Part shown: one piece after another, positions 14,901 to 25,726 of the stretch
How the letters are laid out: the number at the start of each line of letters is the position of its first letter
Position numbering within the stretch: the first letter of the stretch is position 1
Source: Piezodorus guildinii
Taxonomy: Eukaryota; Arthropoda; Insecta; Hemiptera; Pentatomidae
NCBI GenBank assembly: GCA_023052935.1
Contig: CM041294.1
Coordinates: 22,592,635-22,656,634, forward strand
Reading direction: 5' to 3'
Length of the DNA stretch: 64,000 nt
Translations under genes and position numbers: made by a program
The notes under the pieces: generated by a model
What the model saw: the letters and a program-made list of their open reading frames with translations, nothing else
The model's database searches: none
What the model was told of the DNA's origin: nothing

Positions 14901-17900
14901 CATAATCCAACACCAGGATAAACAAGAGGGTGTGAAGAATACATACAGAATCCATTTTCCTCGCCATATAAAGTCTGATCGACTCTATTTCTTTCTTTAC
15001 TTTTCATTGGTTGTTGTATTGGGTAGTGCAAGATACGGGACCCTAGCTTCTAAAGCCAAATAGAAGGGCTGCTCCCTCAATACTGCTGGATGGAAAACTG
15101 CTGCTATTTACCTCAGATGATGTTTATCTCCAATAATTCTATTATTGGTAGTATTCACACCCATTCAGCTATAGTGGGGACCCCTCCTCCTTAACCAGGG
15201 CTTTGGACCAGCAACTCCTCTTATCAGGAAAGTTGGCAGAATTCTTGACCAAAACCAAAAAGTAAAAAAAAAAAAAAAAAATAGGCAGTCATAGAGACTG
15301 CACTAGATTTGCACTGGAATTTGTTGAAAAGATGAGTATGTTTGTTAAAGTAGATTATGTTGAGAATGTATGTGTTGTTTTTTTATTATTGTTTCATTTA
15401 ATTGTAAAACATCATCACCTTGTAGAGGTATACCATCTTGAGGTATGTCATCATAATCTGAATGTGACTGTAGACTGTATGAGTTGGTGGTACACATAGC
15501 ACATTTTTTTTTTTTTTTTTTTTTTTTTTATGGACCTGCCATTTGTATCAAGGAAATTCAGACATTTAGGAATAAGCTTTATAGTTGTTTCAAAGAGATA
15601 ATCTCAGTTTCTCTCCCAAGTAAATAAAAAAACATATGATTTGATTATTAATGAAATATACATTATATACTTAATTGAAATCTATATTATTAAAATGAAT
15701 TTAATTTTCAAATGTCATATTTCTATACTTATATGATCAAAATATTCTTTTTGATTTTGCTTTACTACGATTTTAATATTGACAGTAAGATCATCATGAT
15801 TTTGCTTCCTACGTTTAAATTTTTTCATGCAAAGTAATGTTTTAATAATATTTATAAATAAGAATTTATAAGAAAAACGTAAACCCCTGGAAAACCTCAA
15901 GCCGTAGTTTTCGTCGAGAAGAAGTCGCTATTACCCACATCAGAATCGGACATAGCCGACTTACCCATGGCTACTTAATTACTAGAGAAATCCCTCCTGA
16001 ATGCTCACAGTGCAACAAAATTTTATCCATCAGACACATATTTGAAGAATGCTCTTATTATCACAAAGTATTATACCAGCTGGGTATACCGCCCAACATA
16101 TCAATGGCTCTGCGGGATGATGAGCCCTCAATAAAAGCAGTCATTAAATTCCTAAAAAAAGTGAAACTGTTAAACAGTCTCTGACTATCCAACACATTTA
16201 TCGAGGACGTACCCTCCTTATTATGTATCTATTTAATTCCTTTTCCTATTGTAATTTTTTTTTTCTACCTTTATTTTTTATTTCATATTATTTTTATTTT
16301 TTATTTATTTATTTTAGTATTTATTTTATTATTATTTATTTTTTTATTTATTTATTTTGTTTTTATTTTATTTCATTTTTTTTTTATCATTATAATTCCT
16401 CTTGAACTAAATAAACACCTCTCAAGGATAAACCATAATAACTAACCATCGGGTGTTGATGACCTGGCTGTTGTACACCCTTTAAAAAAAAAAAAATATT
16501 TATAAACATCGAGATTCAAGAGAATTAAGATATTCATTATATTAACTTTATCTGCAGTAAGAGGAAAGTTTTTAGACATAGTTTATCTACCATGTCTCTA
16601 CTCATTCATTTGCAACTGACATAAAAGAATTGATATCGCTATCCCATCTCTAATGGACAGGTATACACAGAGCGCATGCGCCAGTCTAGAGCATGTTGGT
16701 GACGTTACCATGGTTGCGAAATCAAAGCTTTTACCCATGGTAAAAATCACATATTACGCCTAGAGAAGTTTTCACATCAATAAATATATAAAAACCATTA
16801 CCGATTTAATATTAAAACATCTGATGCGGAAGAAATGGCTCATAAGTGTCCTGATACCATAAAGTGCAATATTCTTTGACGGTAACCTGAGTTTTGGAGA
16901 TTCAGTGATCACAAACTTAATTTAAGTTGATTGTTGCTCTTGAATAGATTCCAAAACTGTTTAATGTCAGAGTTTAAAAAAATATGTTTTGTTCCTTTAG
17001 GATGTCACGTCCCAAATGCTTCCTCATGAAGGAGACTTTGGATTAAAAAGTCAAAGAAAAATTAGCAAGATGAGAACTGTTGGTCATCAGATAAGGTAAA
17101 TTGTTTGAACTATAGTTTTATTATATAACTTTTTTTTTAAATAAATAATATTTATTGTTATAATTATATTTTTTTTTTTAAAGAGATGAATATGTACTAA
17201 GGAACTTCTCTAAAACGAATAACACTAAAAAACAATAGTTTTTCCATGGAATGAGAAAAAATGGTATTACAATAAAAAATTCACTAAGTTTCAGACAGCA
17301 TAAAAGAAGTAAAGAAATAAAAAGGGAATTATATTTGGAACATGCAGCAACGTACATAAAAATAATTTTACAATGTATATCTAACTATGCATCCCTACTC
17401 TAATTTTAATTTGTTTCAGGAAGATTAATTTATTTTATTAATAATTAATGAAGTGACTCTATATATTTTTTTTTTAATTCCAAAGAAAGTTTACATTTCA
17501 TTATATTTTTTTTTCTCAATCATGTTATTATTTAATTCTGATTTCAAATTCAAATAAGTTTAAAAATCTGATGTGGACAACACACCACTTTCACTTACCT
17601 CAGTTATTAAAATCAATTTAAGAACTATTAAGTAAATGTAAAGTTCAAAAAATTTAAAGAATTATTTTGTTTTATTGGAAACATATGTTTTAAATTAAGT
17701 AATATAACAATATAAAGTTGTTATATACGATAATCATTTAAGTTTATGAATTTTTCAAATCTTTAGCTTTTCAATGGTGTATTATGCATCTATATTACTT
17801 TTCTTATGTTGGAAAAAAATACCTAAAAAATACTTTGGATATTTTCTCCTTTAGTTGGTTATCATATTTGTTCAGCTTGTATATTTATCAGGTTTTTATC

Positions 17901-18798
17901 TATGCTAACAACAGGATATGGTTAATTTTATGGCATCTACAAAATTAAAGTTACTTTAGAGGAATAAAATACAAAATTCAGCATTTAAGCCCTGTCATAC
18001 TATTTCAATCAGAATGAAACGTACATGATGTTAAAGCCCATTAAATTTTATGTCTATATAGTGAGTTTAATTGAAATCTTTAGAGCTTTTTTGGGAAAAA
18101 TCATAAAAAGGTACAAAATGCATTATGCATTATTAATGCAGTATTAAGTGTCTTTTCTGGTAGGTCGGTTTCAATGATAAAGTTGCTGAAAACATATCAG
18201 GTATATAAGATACTAGAATATTAAATTTCAGTTTTATAGAACTTATTGAGCTAAACCTTTGTCTCCTAGTTTTCTGGCTAGACTTACTCCTACAGACCTT
18301 TTTGTCGAAATTGGTCATTTGGACTCAGAGACCTCTAAAATGAGTATTTAAAACTTAAATTCGAAAATCTTCAAAATCGCATTAAAATTTCAATATTACT
18401 ATATATTTCATACATAGGTAAGTGTAATAAAAATCAAACTGGACCAATATTTCATTCAGGAAGATTGGTAACGTTTTTGTTGCATATTATTTATTTTATT
18501 TTTTTATGTTATATTATTGTAAAAGAGAAAGATAATAAACATTATATTAGATATATTTTTCTCAAGGATTTTCAAAATTTGCAGGTTCCTGCGACGCTTA
18601 GAACAGAGCCTGAAAAGGAGTCGTGCCAGAGTTACCAGTCCCGAGAGACCATTGCTACCCAACAATGAACCTCACGAACCACGCATAGCTAAGAGGCTGT
18701 CCTGGCTTAGGGCACGTGGAGTTGTCAGCGATGGAACACCAGCTTCAAATGAATGGGATATGCCAGTTTCGTTATCACACAGTGGCCATACAGACTAG
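8951..18798 (+). CDS. Large Ser/Pro-rich protein, last five exons (3' part of gene), function unknown
   Basis: I join exons 8951-9195, 10065-11515, 13786-13897, 17001-17095 and 18585-18798. All introns are GT-AG and phases agree at every junction. The joined frame gives about 705 residues to the TAG at 18796-18798. The first exon opens after 'atgcag' in mid-codon, so an upstream exon is missing. The protein is hydrophilic, without membrane spans or a recognised fold. In order it has a basic start (KGRKTASADSILAMFRNF), Ser/Thr/Pro-rich stretches, a segment with ISESNLSSSGYSSMASPGPS, an acidic stretch (LEEKIEEGELKSAKELE), three copies of an HC-S motif, a basic run (RRRERRRSKSPTK) and a basic C-terminal region (LRRLEQSLKRSRARVTSPER). 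Many SP and RxxS sites suggest a phosphorylated scaffold or cytoplasmic tail. I considered very large channel-complex proteins such as UNC79/UNC80 but cannot verify this. Gene structure is secure; identity is not. Confidence 0.8.
10950..11100 (+). repeat. Triplicated HC-S motif inside the Ser-rich protein
   Basis: Three tandem peptide units of 19-20 residues begin VKHCSSFDTGL, VKHCTSVEAGL and VRHCGSADDSL. The shared core is V-[KR]-H-C-x-S-x(4)-L. The codons starting the units lie at 10950, 11007 and 11067. The DNA of the units has diverged, so this is an old repeat retained at protein level and not a recent slippage product. Confidence 0.8.
11740..12500 (-). mobile_element. Decayed LINE reverse-transcriptase C-terminus (RTE-like), antisense in intron
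   Basis: Read on the minus strand, the stretch around 12060-12175 gives a peptide like RIYKTIIQPVVL...ITHRAKVENK. This matches the usual thumb/C-terminal pattern (K-x-Y-K-T-x-I-x-P-V-x-L-x-x-S-E-x-W) of RTE-type LINE proteins. Further towards 11750 the frame is broken by stops and shifts. It lies in the intron after the large Ser-rich exon. The clade is a guess. Confidence 0.5.
14030..14780 (-). mobile_element. Decayed LINE RT C-terminal fragment, second family
   Basis: Minus-strand frames 14730-14506 and 14415-14182 follow each other in the order expected for a LINE ORF2 C-terminus. The first contains VDFKYLGAQLNEYRQIKGDI, the typical 'FKYLG' segment. The second contains SYLRKSVRKTRRDRVRN, followed by a 'GHKEHPEKPAKKE'-like tail. 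Frameshifts and stops separate them. It lies in the intron between the exons ending at 13897 and starting at 17001. Confidence 0.65.
15859..16494 (+). mobile_element. 5'-truncated I/LOA/R1-type LINE tail with perfect target duplication
   Basis: The frame from about 15890 to 16183 encodes SFRREEVAITHIRIGHSRLT, then ECSQCNKILSIRHIFEEC, then NSL-stop. This is the zinc-knuckle-like tail found after the RNase H domain in I, LOA, jockey and R1-type LINEs. A T-rich 3' region and a poly-A run end the element. Flanking 12-mers aatatttataaa at 15847-15858 and 16495-16506 are identical, so the element is a dead-on-arrival truncated insertion, probably fairly recent. Confidence 0.85.
16650..16725. promoter_or_regulatory. 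Promoter-like block with NRF1-type palindrome and CRE-like site
   Basis: In otherwise AT-rich intron DNA, a perfect GCGCATGCGC palindrome lies at 16672-16681 and TGACGTTA at 16700-16707. These match the NRF1 and CRE half-site consensus types. It could be an internal promoter for a short form of the Ser-rich gene, an unrelated non-coding promoter, or part of a repeat. Confidence 0.35.
17562..18430 (+). repeat. ~900-bp unclassified interspersed repeat, copy 1
   Basis: The copy starts at 'aaaaatctg' followed by 'tttcacttacct' and ends near 'aggtaagtgtaa', so its ends are inverted over about 10 bp. Interior landmarks shared with the copies at 34766 and 52556 include 'ggtatattat'-like text, 'ggcatttaagc', 'aaagcccatt', 'gtgagttta' and 'tcatttggactcag'. 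No protein-coding frame was seen. It fills much of the last intron of the Ser-rich gene. Confidence 0.7.
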
Positions 18799-19968
18799 TC
18801 CTCTCCTTGTCTCACCGCTTCACAGCCTTCATTATAATTTCTCCAATAGTTTATAGAATTAAACTGAACTATATTTAAAATATAAAAAGTATATGATGAT
18901 CTATTGCGTAGTAGTGACTAATTTAAGAAAAAAAAATTAATATCTCGACTATGTACAGGTATTTTCGTTTCCTTATTTATTCAGTGATAATATTAAAGTT
19001 ATGTAGAATTATAGAAAATAATCTATATTTTACCATACTTACATAGATTACAAATATTGTTACCTTTGTAGGAATTTGGTAATTTTCTCTTTAATGCTTG
19101 TAAATTCAAAGGCTAAAAGCCAAAACCTATTACTCTCACTATTACAGTCTTTCGCAATTAGACTCAGTGAATTGGAAAAAAATTAAAATGAATTAATAAT
19201 GGGACAAGCCTTCTGTAAAATCTGTACATTTTTAAATCTAAAATTATTTAAAATATTGCAAAAACAAAAAATATTTTTTCATATCATATTCTTGCATCAA
19301 ATCTGATTAAGATTGTATCTTGTTTTGTTTTTAAAGTTGAATCAATTTGGTTCTTATGAAAATGATAATTAAAAAATCAGTATTTTCAAATTAATAATAG
19401 TATATGTTCATATTTCACTTTTTTTCAATCCCTTTAATTTAAGAAAACAAAAAAAAAAAAACAATCTGTGATAAGGGACGAAAAATCATTGTTTAATTAT
19501 TATGAAAATTTATTATTTATGATTTTCATACTTATTGAAAACTTTTTTCTTTTTTAATTTTGAGAATATTTTTTAGTTTATCATCAGCATTTTCCTCTTC
19601 AAATACGATTTTAAAATTTAATTATTTCTTCCAGCTGTAACATTTTTTCATTATTCCAATTTCACTAACCACTTAAAAGAGGCCTTTTAGTAGCATTTGA
19701 TTGATGTCCGCAACAAATAAAATATTACCAGTGCTGTCAAGTATAGGAATTTAAATGCATAAATATAGCAGTCGTTTGAATTCCTCCCAACCTTCTTTAG
19801 GTTTTCATTGAGTTGGAAACTGAATGAACAAACATAATAGGTACTTTTTTTTAATTTTAATTGTCACTCATTATCTGAAAGTAGTCAAGAGACACATTTT
19901 TTTACTTTTTTTGAGAATTATCCCCCAGAGAGGAAGCACAAATGGTATTTGTTTGTTTGTGCTTTAGT
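18799..19968. other. Probable 3' UTR and downstream DNA of the Ser-rich gene
   Basis: AT-rich sequence follows the stop. There are several ATTAAA-like signals, for example near 18860, but no single convincing polyadenylation site. No other gene was seen. Confidence 0.35.
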
Positions 19969-19976
19969 GAATATAT

Positions 19977-20290
19977 TAGGGGTGGGCATAATCGGATAAT
20001 CGTCATAATCACATTGTCGGACTTCGATGATTTCAATAATCGAATGATTTCATAATCGAATCATCGAATGATCAAGGCATGCCCGTAGAATTTATGTGAT
20101 GAGCAAAAAAAAAAAAAAAGATAGGTCATTCGATTGTCCTAACCCTTGTATTCCTCGATTATCGTGAAAAAAAAACTCAGTTCGAATGATCATTCGTTTC
20201 TCCGGGCTGATTAATCCAATTATCGATTAATTCGAATGATTGAAATAATCGAATGATCTAATAATCGTCATTCGATTATGCCCACCCCTA
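19977..20290. mobile_element. hAT-type MITE with perfect 8-bp target duplication
   Basis: The ends are TAGGGGTGGGCATAATCG and its inverse, flanked by identical GAATATAT octamers at 19969-19976 and 20291-20298. An 8-bp duplication and a GGGGTGGGC-type end are typical of hAT elements. The 314-bp interior is almost entirely permutations of 'aatcgaatgat' and its complement, giving long internal palindromes, and has no transposase. It is non-autonomous. Confidence 0.88.
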
Positions 20291-20298
20291 GAATATAT

Positions 20299-23200
20299 GG
20301 AGTAAGCCTTTTACAGTCATTTTAATTTAATAATAATAATCCTTTTGACAAATCTTGTATAATTGTACTAAACAAATTATCACTTAAAATAATAGTTGTA
20401 TACAACTTTCCTCATATTTACCTATATTTTTATTCTCCCTGTCAATTAAATTTTCATTCCAACCGAACTATAACTCTTCAATAATTGATTTATAATATTC
20501 TTTCAAAAGGTTTTATTTTGAAAGTTTCTTATGCTCTTTAAATAATTTATAATTTATAATCAGACATTCATGAAAAAAACCAAGTGAGATCTTTAATTTA
20601 TAAAAGATCTAAGTTTACTTATGATTTAGGTTGGATACCAGTATACAGTCTCATTTCATTTTATTTATTTTACAAAACATATATACCGATCTTTTGTTGT
20701 TGAAAACTATATTCATCTCTTTTAATTGTCTTTTCTGTCATATAGAAAGTCATTTACTAGGGCATCCTAATAAATTCCTTATCTTTTGATATGATGAGGC
20801 TATTAAAGATATGAATATGGTACTGAATACCTAAAGCTCATTTTGTCAATTATATAAAATAAATAAGAACATCCAAGACTATATTCTGATTTAATTTTTG
20901 GTGTTCACTTTTTGCGGAAACTATTTTAGCTCTATTACTTATTCATTATTGTTTGTTTATTGGGATTTAACATCCAGCTAGAACAGGAAGGACAACTTAT
21001 GCAAGAAGTTATTAATCTGATATAGCTACATTTTTTCTATCCTGCCTCTGATATGAAAACATTTCCTATAAAATTTTAATAGGGTTTATAACTAGATAAC
21101 ATGAGGGCCCTATTATTCTTTGGATTAAAGAACTAAGAAGTCAGGTCATAAGAATGGGTGGTAATCAACAGACTCGATATAACAATTTTAGTTAATTTTA
21201 TGTATAAAATATAACTGCGCCTCATAAAAAAAAATTTATTAGTGAGATAGATCAATCGTGTTGACAAACATAAAGTGTTTCATTTCCGGTAAAAAATATA
21301 TATAAATCTTGTGGTTATTGACATATTCTCCAGTAATTCCAGGCATTAATCATGATTCTCAAGCTAAATTTAAAGATTAATTTTAAAATGTTCTTTGTTA
21401 TCAGGAATTCCTGTCAATTAAAATTAAACAAAAATCAGAGGAACAAGAAATTTCCTACTTTTTACTGTCACCACTTTTGTAAATCACCCTTAAGTAGTAA
21501 TTATAGCTAAACTGTTAGCATGTGATATTCAAAACAATCTGTAAATTATTGAAATACATATAATAAAATTATTGCCTATAATATCTTTAATCTTTTAGAA
21601 ATTAATTTAATGGGCTGTATTTATTTTTCAATAATTTTAATACAATATTATTAATACCTAAGTATGGTGGTTCTCTTTCCCACCATTTCATTGTTAGGAA
21701 GCGGAGAGTGGGAGAATTTTGTCTAATTTAAAGACTGCACTGGTAAGCTAGTGGCTTTATTGACTAGATTAGTTTGCATATCTTCAGCTTTTTCTTTTTG
21801 ACGAGTCTTATTTATATATAACTAAAATAGATTAAGCTTTGAATAGTTATCTGACTAGAGCTCTAAGTTAAATGCTGGAACTATACAATCAAACACACAA
21901 TTTTTACGCAATTGTGACCCCACGAGAAGCAATATTGTGCAATATATTGATAATGTAATGTAAATAATAAAGTATAAATTTAGATTTGTGATCTTAAGGC
22001 AAGGTTTGTGATAAATAAATTAGTTGGAGGGTACACAGCCATTGTTTATTATGTAATTATGTGCATATAATATTAAGTTATTTATAGGACATTTTGTAAA
22101 TATTAAGTAAATGTGTATATCTTTAAAAAGTATTATTATAAATAAGCTTAGATTGAGCAAGTTGTTTATGAGATTTTTTAAGAAAATGTGAATTTTTGAT
22201 GAAATAATTTATATTAAATGGTTCTAAAGAATTGAATCCCCATCAAAGATATATTTTTCCCTGAGTTGCTTATGGCTTTTTGAAATCTTAAAAAATCTTG
22301 GTTTTCCAAAACAAATGCAAAAATTTATTTGTTTAACAATTGCATTTATTACGAAAATTGAAATCTCCATTGGGAAAAGTGTATAAAGAGATTTGACTGT
22401 ATAGATCTAAAGAAATATTAATTTCAATCAGGTTCTGAACTGATATAAAAGTTTCATGAGGTTATATAACATTGTTTTATTAGATATTCCAGACACTACC
22501 ATAATATAATTAATTGAAGGGGTGGATATTAAATAACCAATTATTGTTTTAAAATAATAATCACTAAAACATCTTTCTAAATAATCAATTGTTAGTTTCT
22601 TCACTTTTTTAAACATTGTGGCATGCCTAGCAGTTATAACGTCATTTGCATACATTATATTTAAAATAAAAGTTTAATCTTCTTTCTCTTCTCCATATTT
22701 CAATAAATTTAGAGCAGAGGTGCTCAAGAAAATTATTAAAGACATTGAAAATAAAAATGATTAATTGGTTTATGTTTAATAAACAGATCATTCCATAAAT
22801 ACTACATCAAGAAATTGAGATGAAAAAATTAAATACACCTAGTTATAGAACTATGATGGAATCAAAAATATTTTTAAATAACAGATATTAAACAAATCAC
22901 TAACTTGCTCTTTTAGTTACAATATCAAATTGTAATACATTAACATTAACCATTTTGCAACTCAGGGTTAATTTTTATAAAATTATGTATTAAATGAGTA
23001 AAAAAAACAAACAACCAAACTCTGACATATTTGTCCCTATCTTCTCAGAAGTCAGGGAATATGAGCACTTAATACTTTCTATACTATTTGAACTTGCTCA
23101 AATAACATTGTTTATAATTACAAGTTAAGAAAGGTTAATTTGTTTTGATTCATAAATAATGATTGATAAAATAAATAATTTTAATTAAAAGCTTTATATT

Positions 23201-25530
23201 AGTTCCACAGTAGATACTTAGTAGAAATGTTCACTGTGTCTGCACTTTGCATTTTAAGCACTAAGCGATTATGAATCTGTACTAACCAAAATTTTATCAT
23301 AAAAGTTAATGAGAAAACCCTCACCCAATCTATTTCAAAACTTGGAATTGCGTAATAAAAATTCTAAATCATTGTAAATTACTGTATATTGAAATCATGT
23401 CCAAATTATCCGCTTATTTTCATTGGTACCGTAGCCTAGAGTTATTGATTTTGGACCAAATCTCCTTTTATAAAGTGTATAATAATCACCGAAAAAACAC
23501 CCTTTGTATAAATAACCTTTTATAATCCTAAAAGAACAGATGTAATATAGAATTTCAACAATTTTATAACTTTCAGATTTTATTGAAGAACTATATTAAT
23601 CAATAATGTTAATGGAAAAAAAAATCCAGAATGTCGAAATTTTCATAATTAAAATAGAGAAAAAGATCTGTTTAAAATCAATGACTACATTCAATCTATA
23701 ATTATTAATAATCAACCCTTGAAAAATTAATAAAACTAACTAGTTTTATTGCAAAATCAAAATTAACTTTAAAGTGAAAATCTCAATATTACATCCCGTT
23801 CTTAGAAATTTCACCATTTTCAAATTATAAAAAATTATCTTCCAACTTTTAGTTAAAATTTCTTTGTGATGATAAGCCCATATTTGTTTTGTTCACAAGG
23901 TAGAAGATAAAAATTGAAACAAACAAAATTTAATAAGCTAACCATGAAAATATAAATTTGTTTTTAAATTATTCATATTAAGTTTACTTCATCAAAACAG
24001 AGAAAGGAAAAAAAAAATTAACCATCTGTTTTTAAGGAAAGAAATATTATTTTCATCAAATTGTAAATACTTCTGTAATCCAATACATTTTTTTAAACAA
24101 TAAACTTTATCTTCTACTTTGACTATCTAAGCTTATTGTTTTGTGATATATATTTTTTCTATTCTGTACATATATGTGCTTACAAAAAAAAAAGTTATAA
24201 ATGCTTCTCTATTTTTTGAGATAATAAAAGTTATAACATGTTTCTCTAGTTTTTTTGTAAAGCAATCGCTTGAATGTTTTTTATATCTTGGCTCTATTTT
24301 TATACAGGTTTATACAAACTGTTTCTCCTTTGTTGGATTATATACTTAAATTAAAAGAATAATGAATGGTCCAAACTTTGTGAAAACTTTACGGGTAAGG
24401 GAATTATCTCAGAAGTTTTCTGAATAATTATTGATTACTATTGGCACAATTTCTCAGTGTAGACTTTTTTAGTATTTAATAATTAAAATAAATTTTTTTC
24501 CTAAGAAAACAACTTTTATTTTCCTTCTTAACTGTTTATGACCTCTGGTTGTATCATACAAAATGTTTTTTTTCTCATTATATTTTGTGATCATAATTAA
24601 ATAACAGTAATTTATTAGTTAATCAATATAAACTATTATGACAGTAAATACTTTTTTCCCTCTTCTTAAAATCCAGACAGTGAAAGGTGAAAATTTATAT
24701 AAGTCTGAAGTTCACTTTATTTACTCCTAAATTAGGTTGCAGCCAAGAAGACATTTCTAAATTAGTTATCATCTCAATGAAATATCACTTCAATAAATAC
24801 TGAAGGTATAGAAATATATCCATGAAATCTTCATTCACATAAGAGTTTGAGAATCAACAAATATGTTTCTATAATTTTAGTACTTATAAAAATTAATGTT
24901 TAATAAAACATAAAAAAAAAAAAAAAACAGACAATAAATTTATATAGACATTAGTATATATATTTTATGTTTTTACAAGTTACAACCTAGTAAAATTATG
25001 GCGATGCGCTTCTTATCACCACCAAAAAAAACAAAACAGAAAGACTTATATTTAATAGATGTTGCAAAGAAAAAGGATGGAACATTCAAATCTTGATGAT
25101 ACCTTTTTCACTACTAACACATGACATTATTTAAACCTTTTCTTAAAATAACACATAAATTTCAATCTATACAAAATTAAAAATAAATATCAGAAATATT
25201 ATTTACAAATTTAACTGATGGTAGGCAAATATATGTGTATGGTAGTGTATGTATGGTAGAACTAAATTGAAATTTTTCATTTTAGTACTTCTTAACACTT
25301 CAAATTTATATGCAACAACATTTTCTTTTCATTCCAGGAAACATAAGGGAACCAGTTTTTTGCTTAATATGGCGGTGGATTAAAAGAGATTTACATATGT
25401 TCATATACCATCAAATAAATCATAATGGTTACTTAAATAAACAAAAAACTAATACATTTCAGTTTTCATTACATCGTTCCAGAACTGGTATTCGTGAGTT
25501 TTATACAAAATTTGAAAAGGATTTTAAATA
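20299..25530. other. Gene-poor AT-rich intergenic region
   Basis: The stretch between the Ser-rich gene and the convergent CSN3 3' end shows no exon, RNA gene or clear repeat. Short frames at 22428-22655, 24143-24349 and 25310-25585 have biased composition and no motif support. Confidence 0.5.
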
Positions 25531-25540
25531 TTTATTTATT
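25531..25540 (-). terminator. Candidate polyadenylation signals of CSN3
   Basis: Two overlapping minus-strand AATAAA hexamers lie about 190 bp beyond the CSN3 stop codon at 25727-25729. They are a plausible 3' end; other AATAAA copies in this AT-rich DNA cannot be excluded. Confidence 0.45.
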
Positions 25541-25726
25541 AGAGCCACTTGTGTTAATTTATACAGCATTGCACCAACAGTCTAAAAGAAACTTATCAGT
25601 ACACATACATGTTTAAAAAATATAAAACAGCAGTGTGTGCCACAAAGGAAAGACAGAAAAATCAATACAAATTATACATCGAAAGAATAAATACTTATAG
25701 TATTGAGCATGACTGGATTTCCAGTG

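Noticed and set aside
16223..16405. 60-codon frame rich in F, Y, I and S
   Set aside because: It is the T-rich 3' untranslated tail of the LINE fragment 15859-16494.
25310..25585. 91-codon plus frame near the CSN3 3' end
   Set aside because: No motif, biased composition, and it overlaps the likely CSN3 3' UTR on the other strand.
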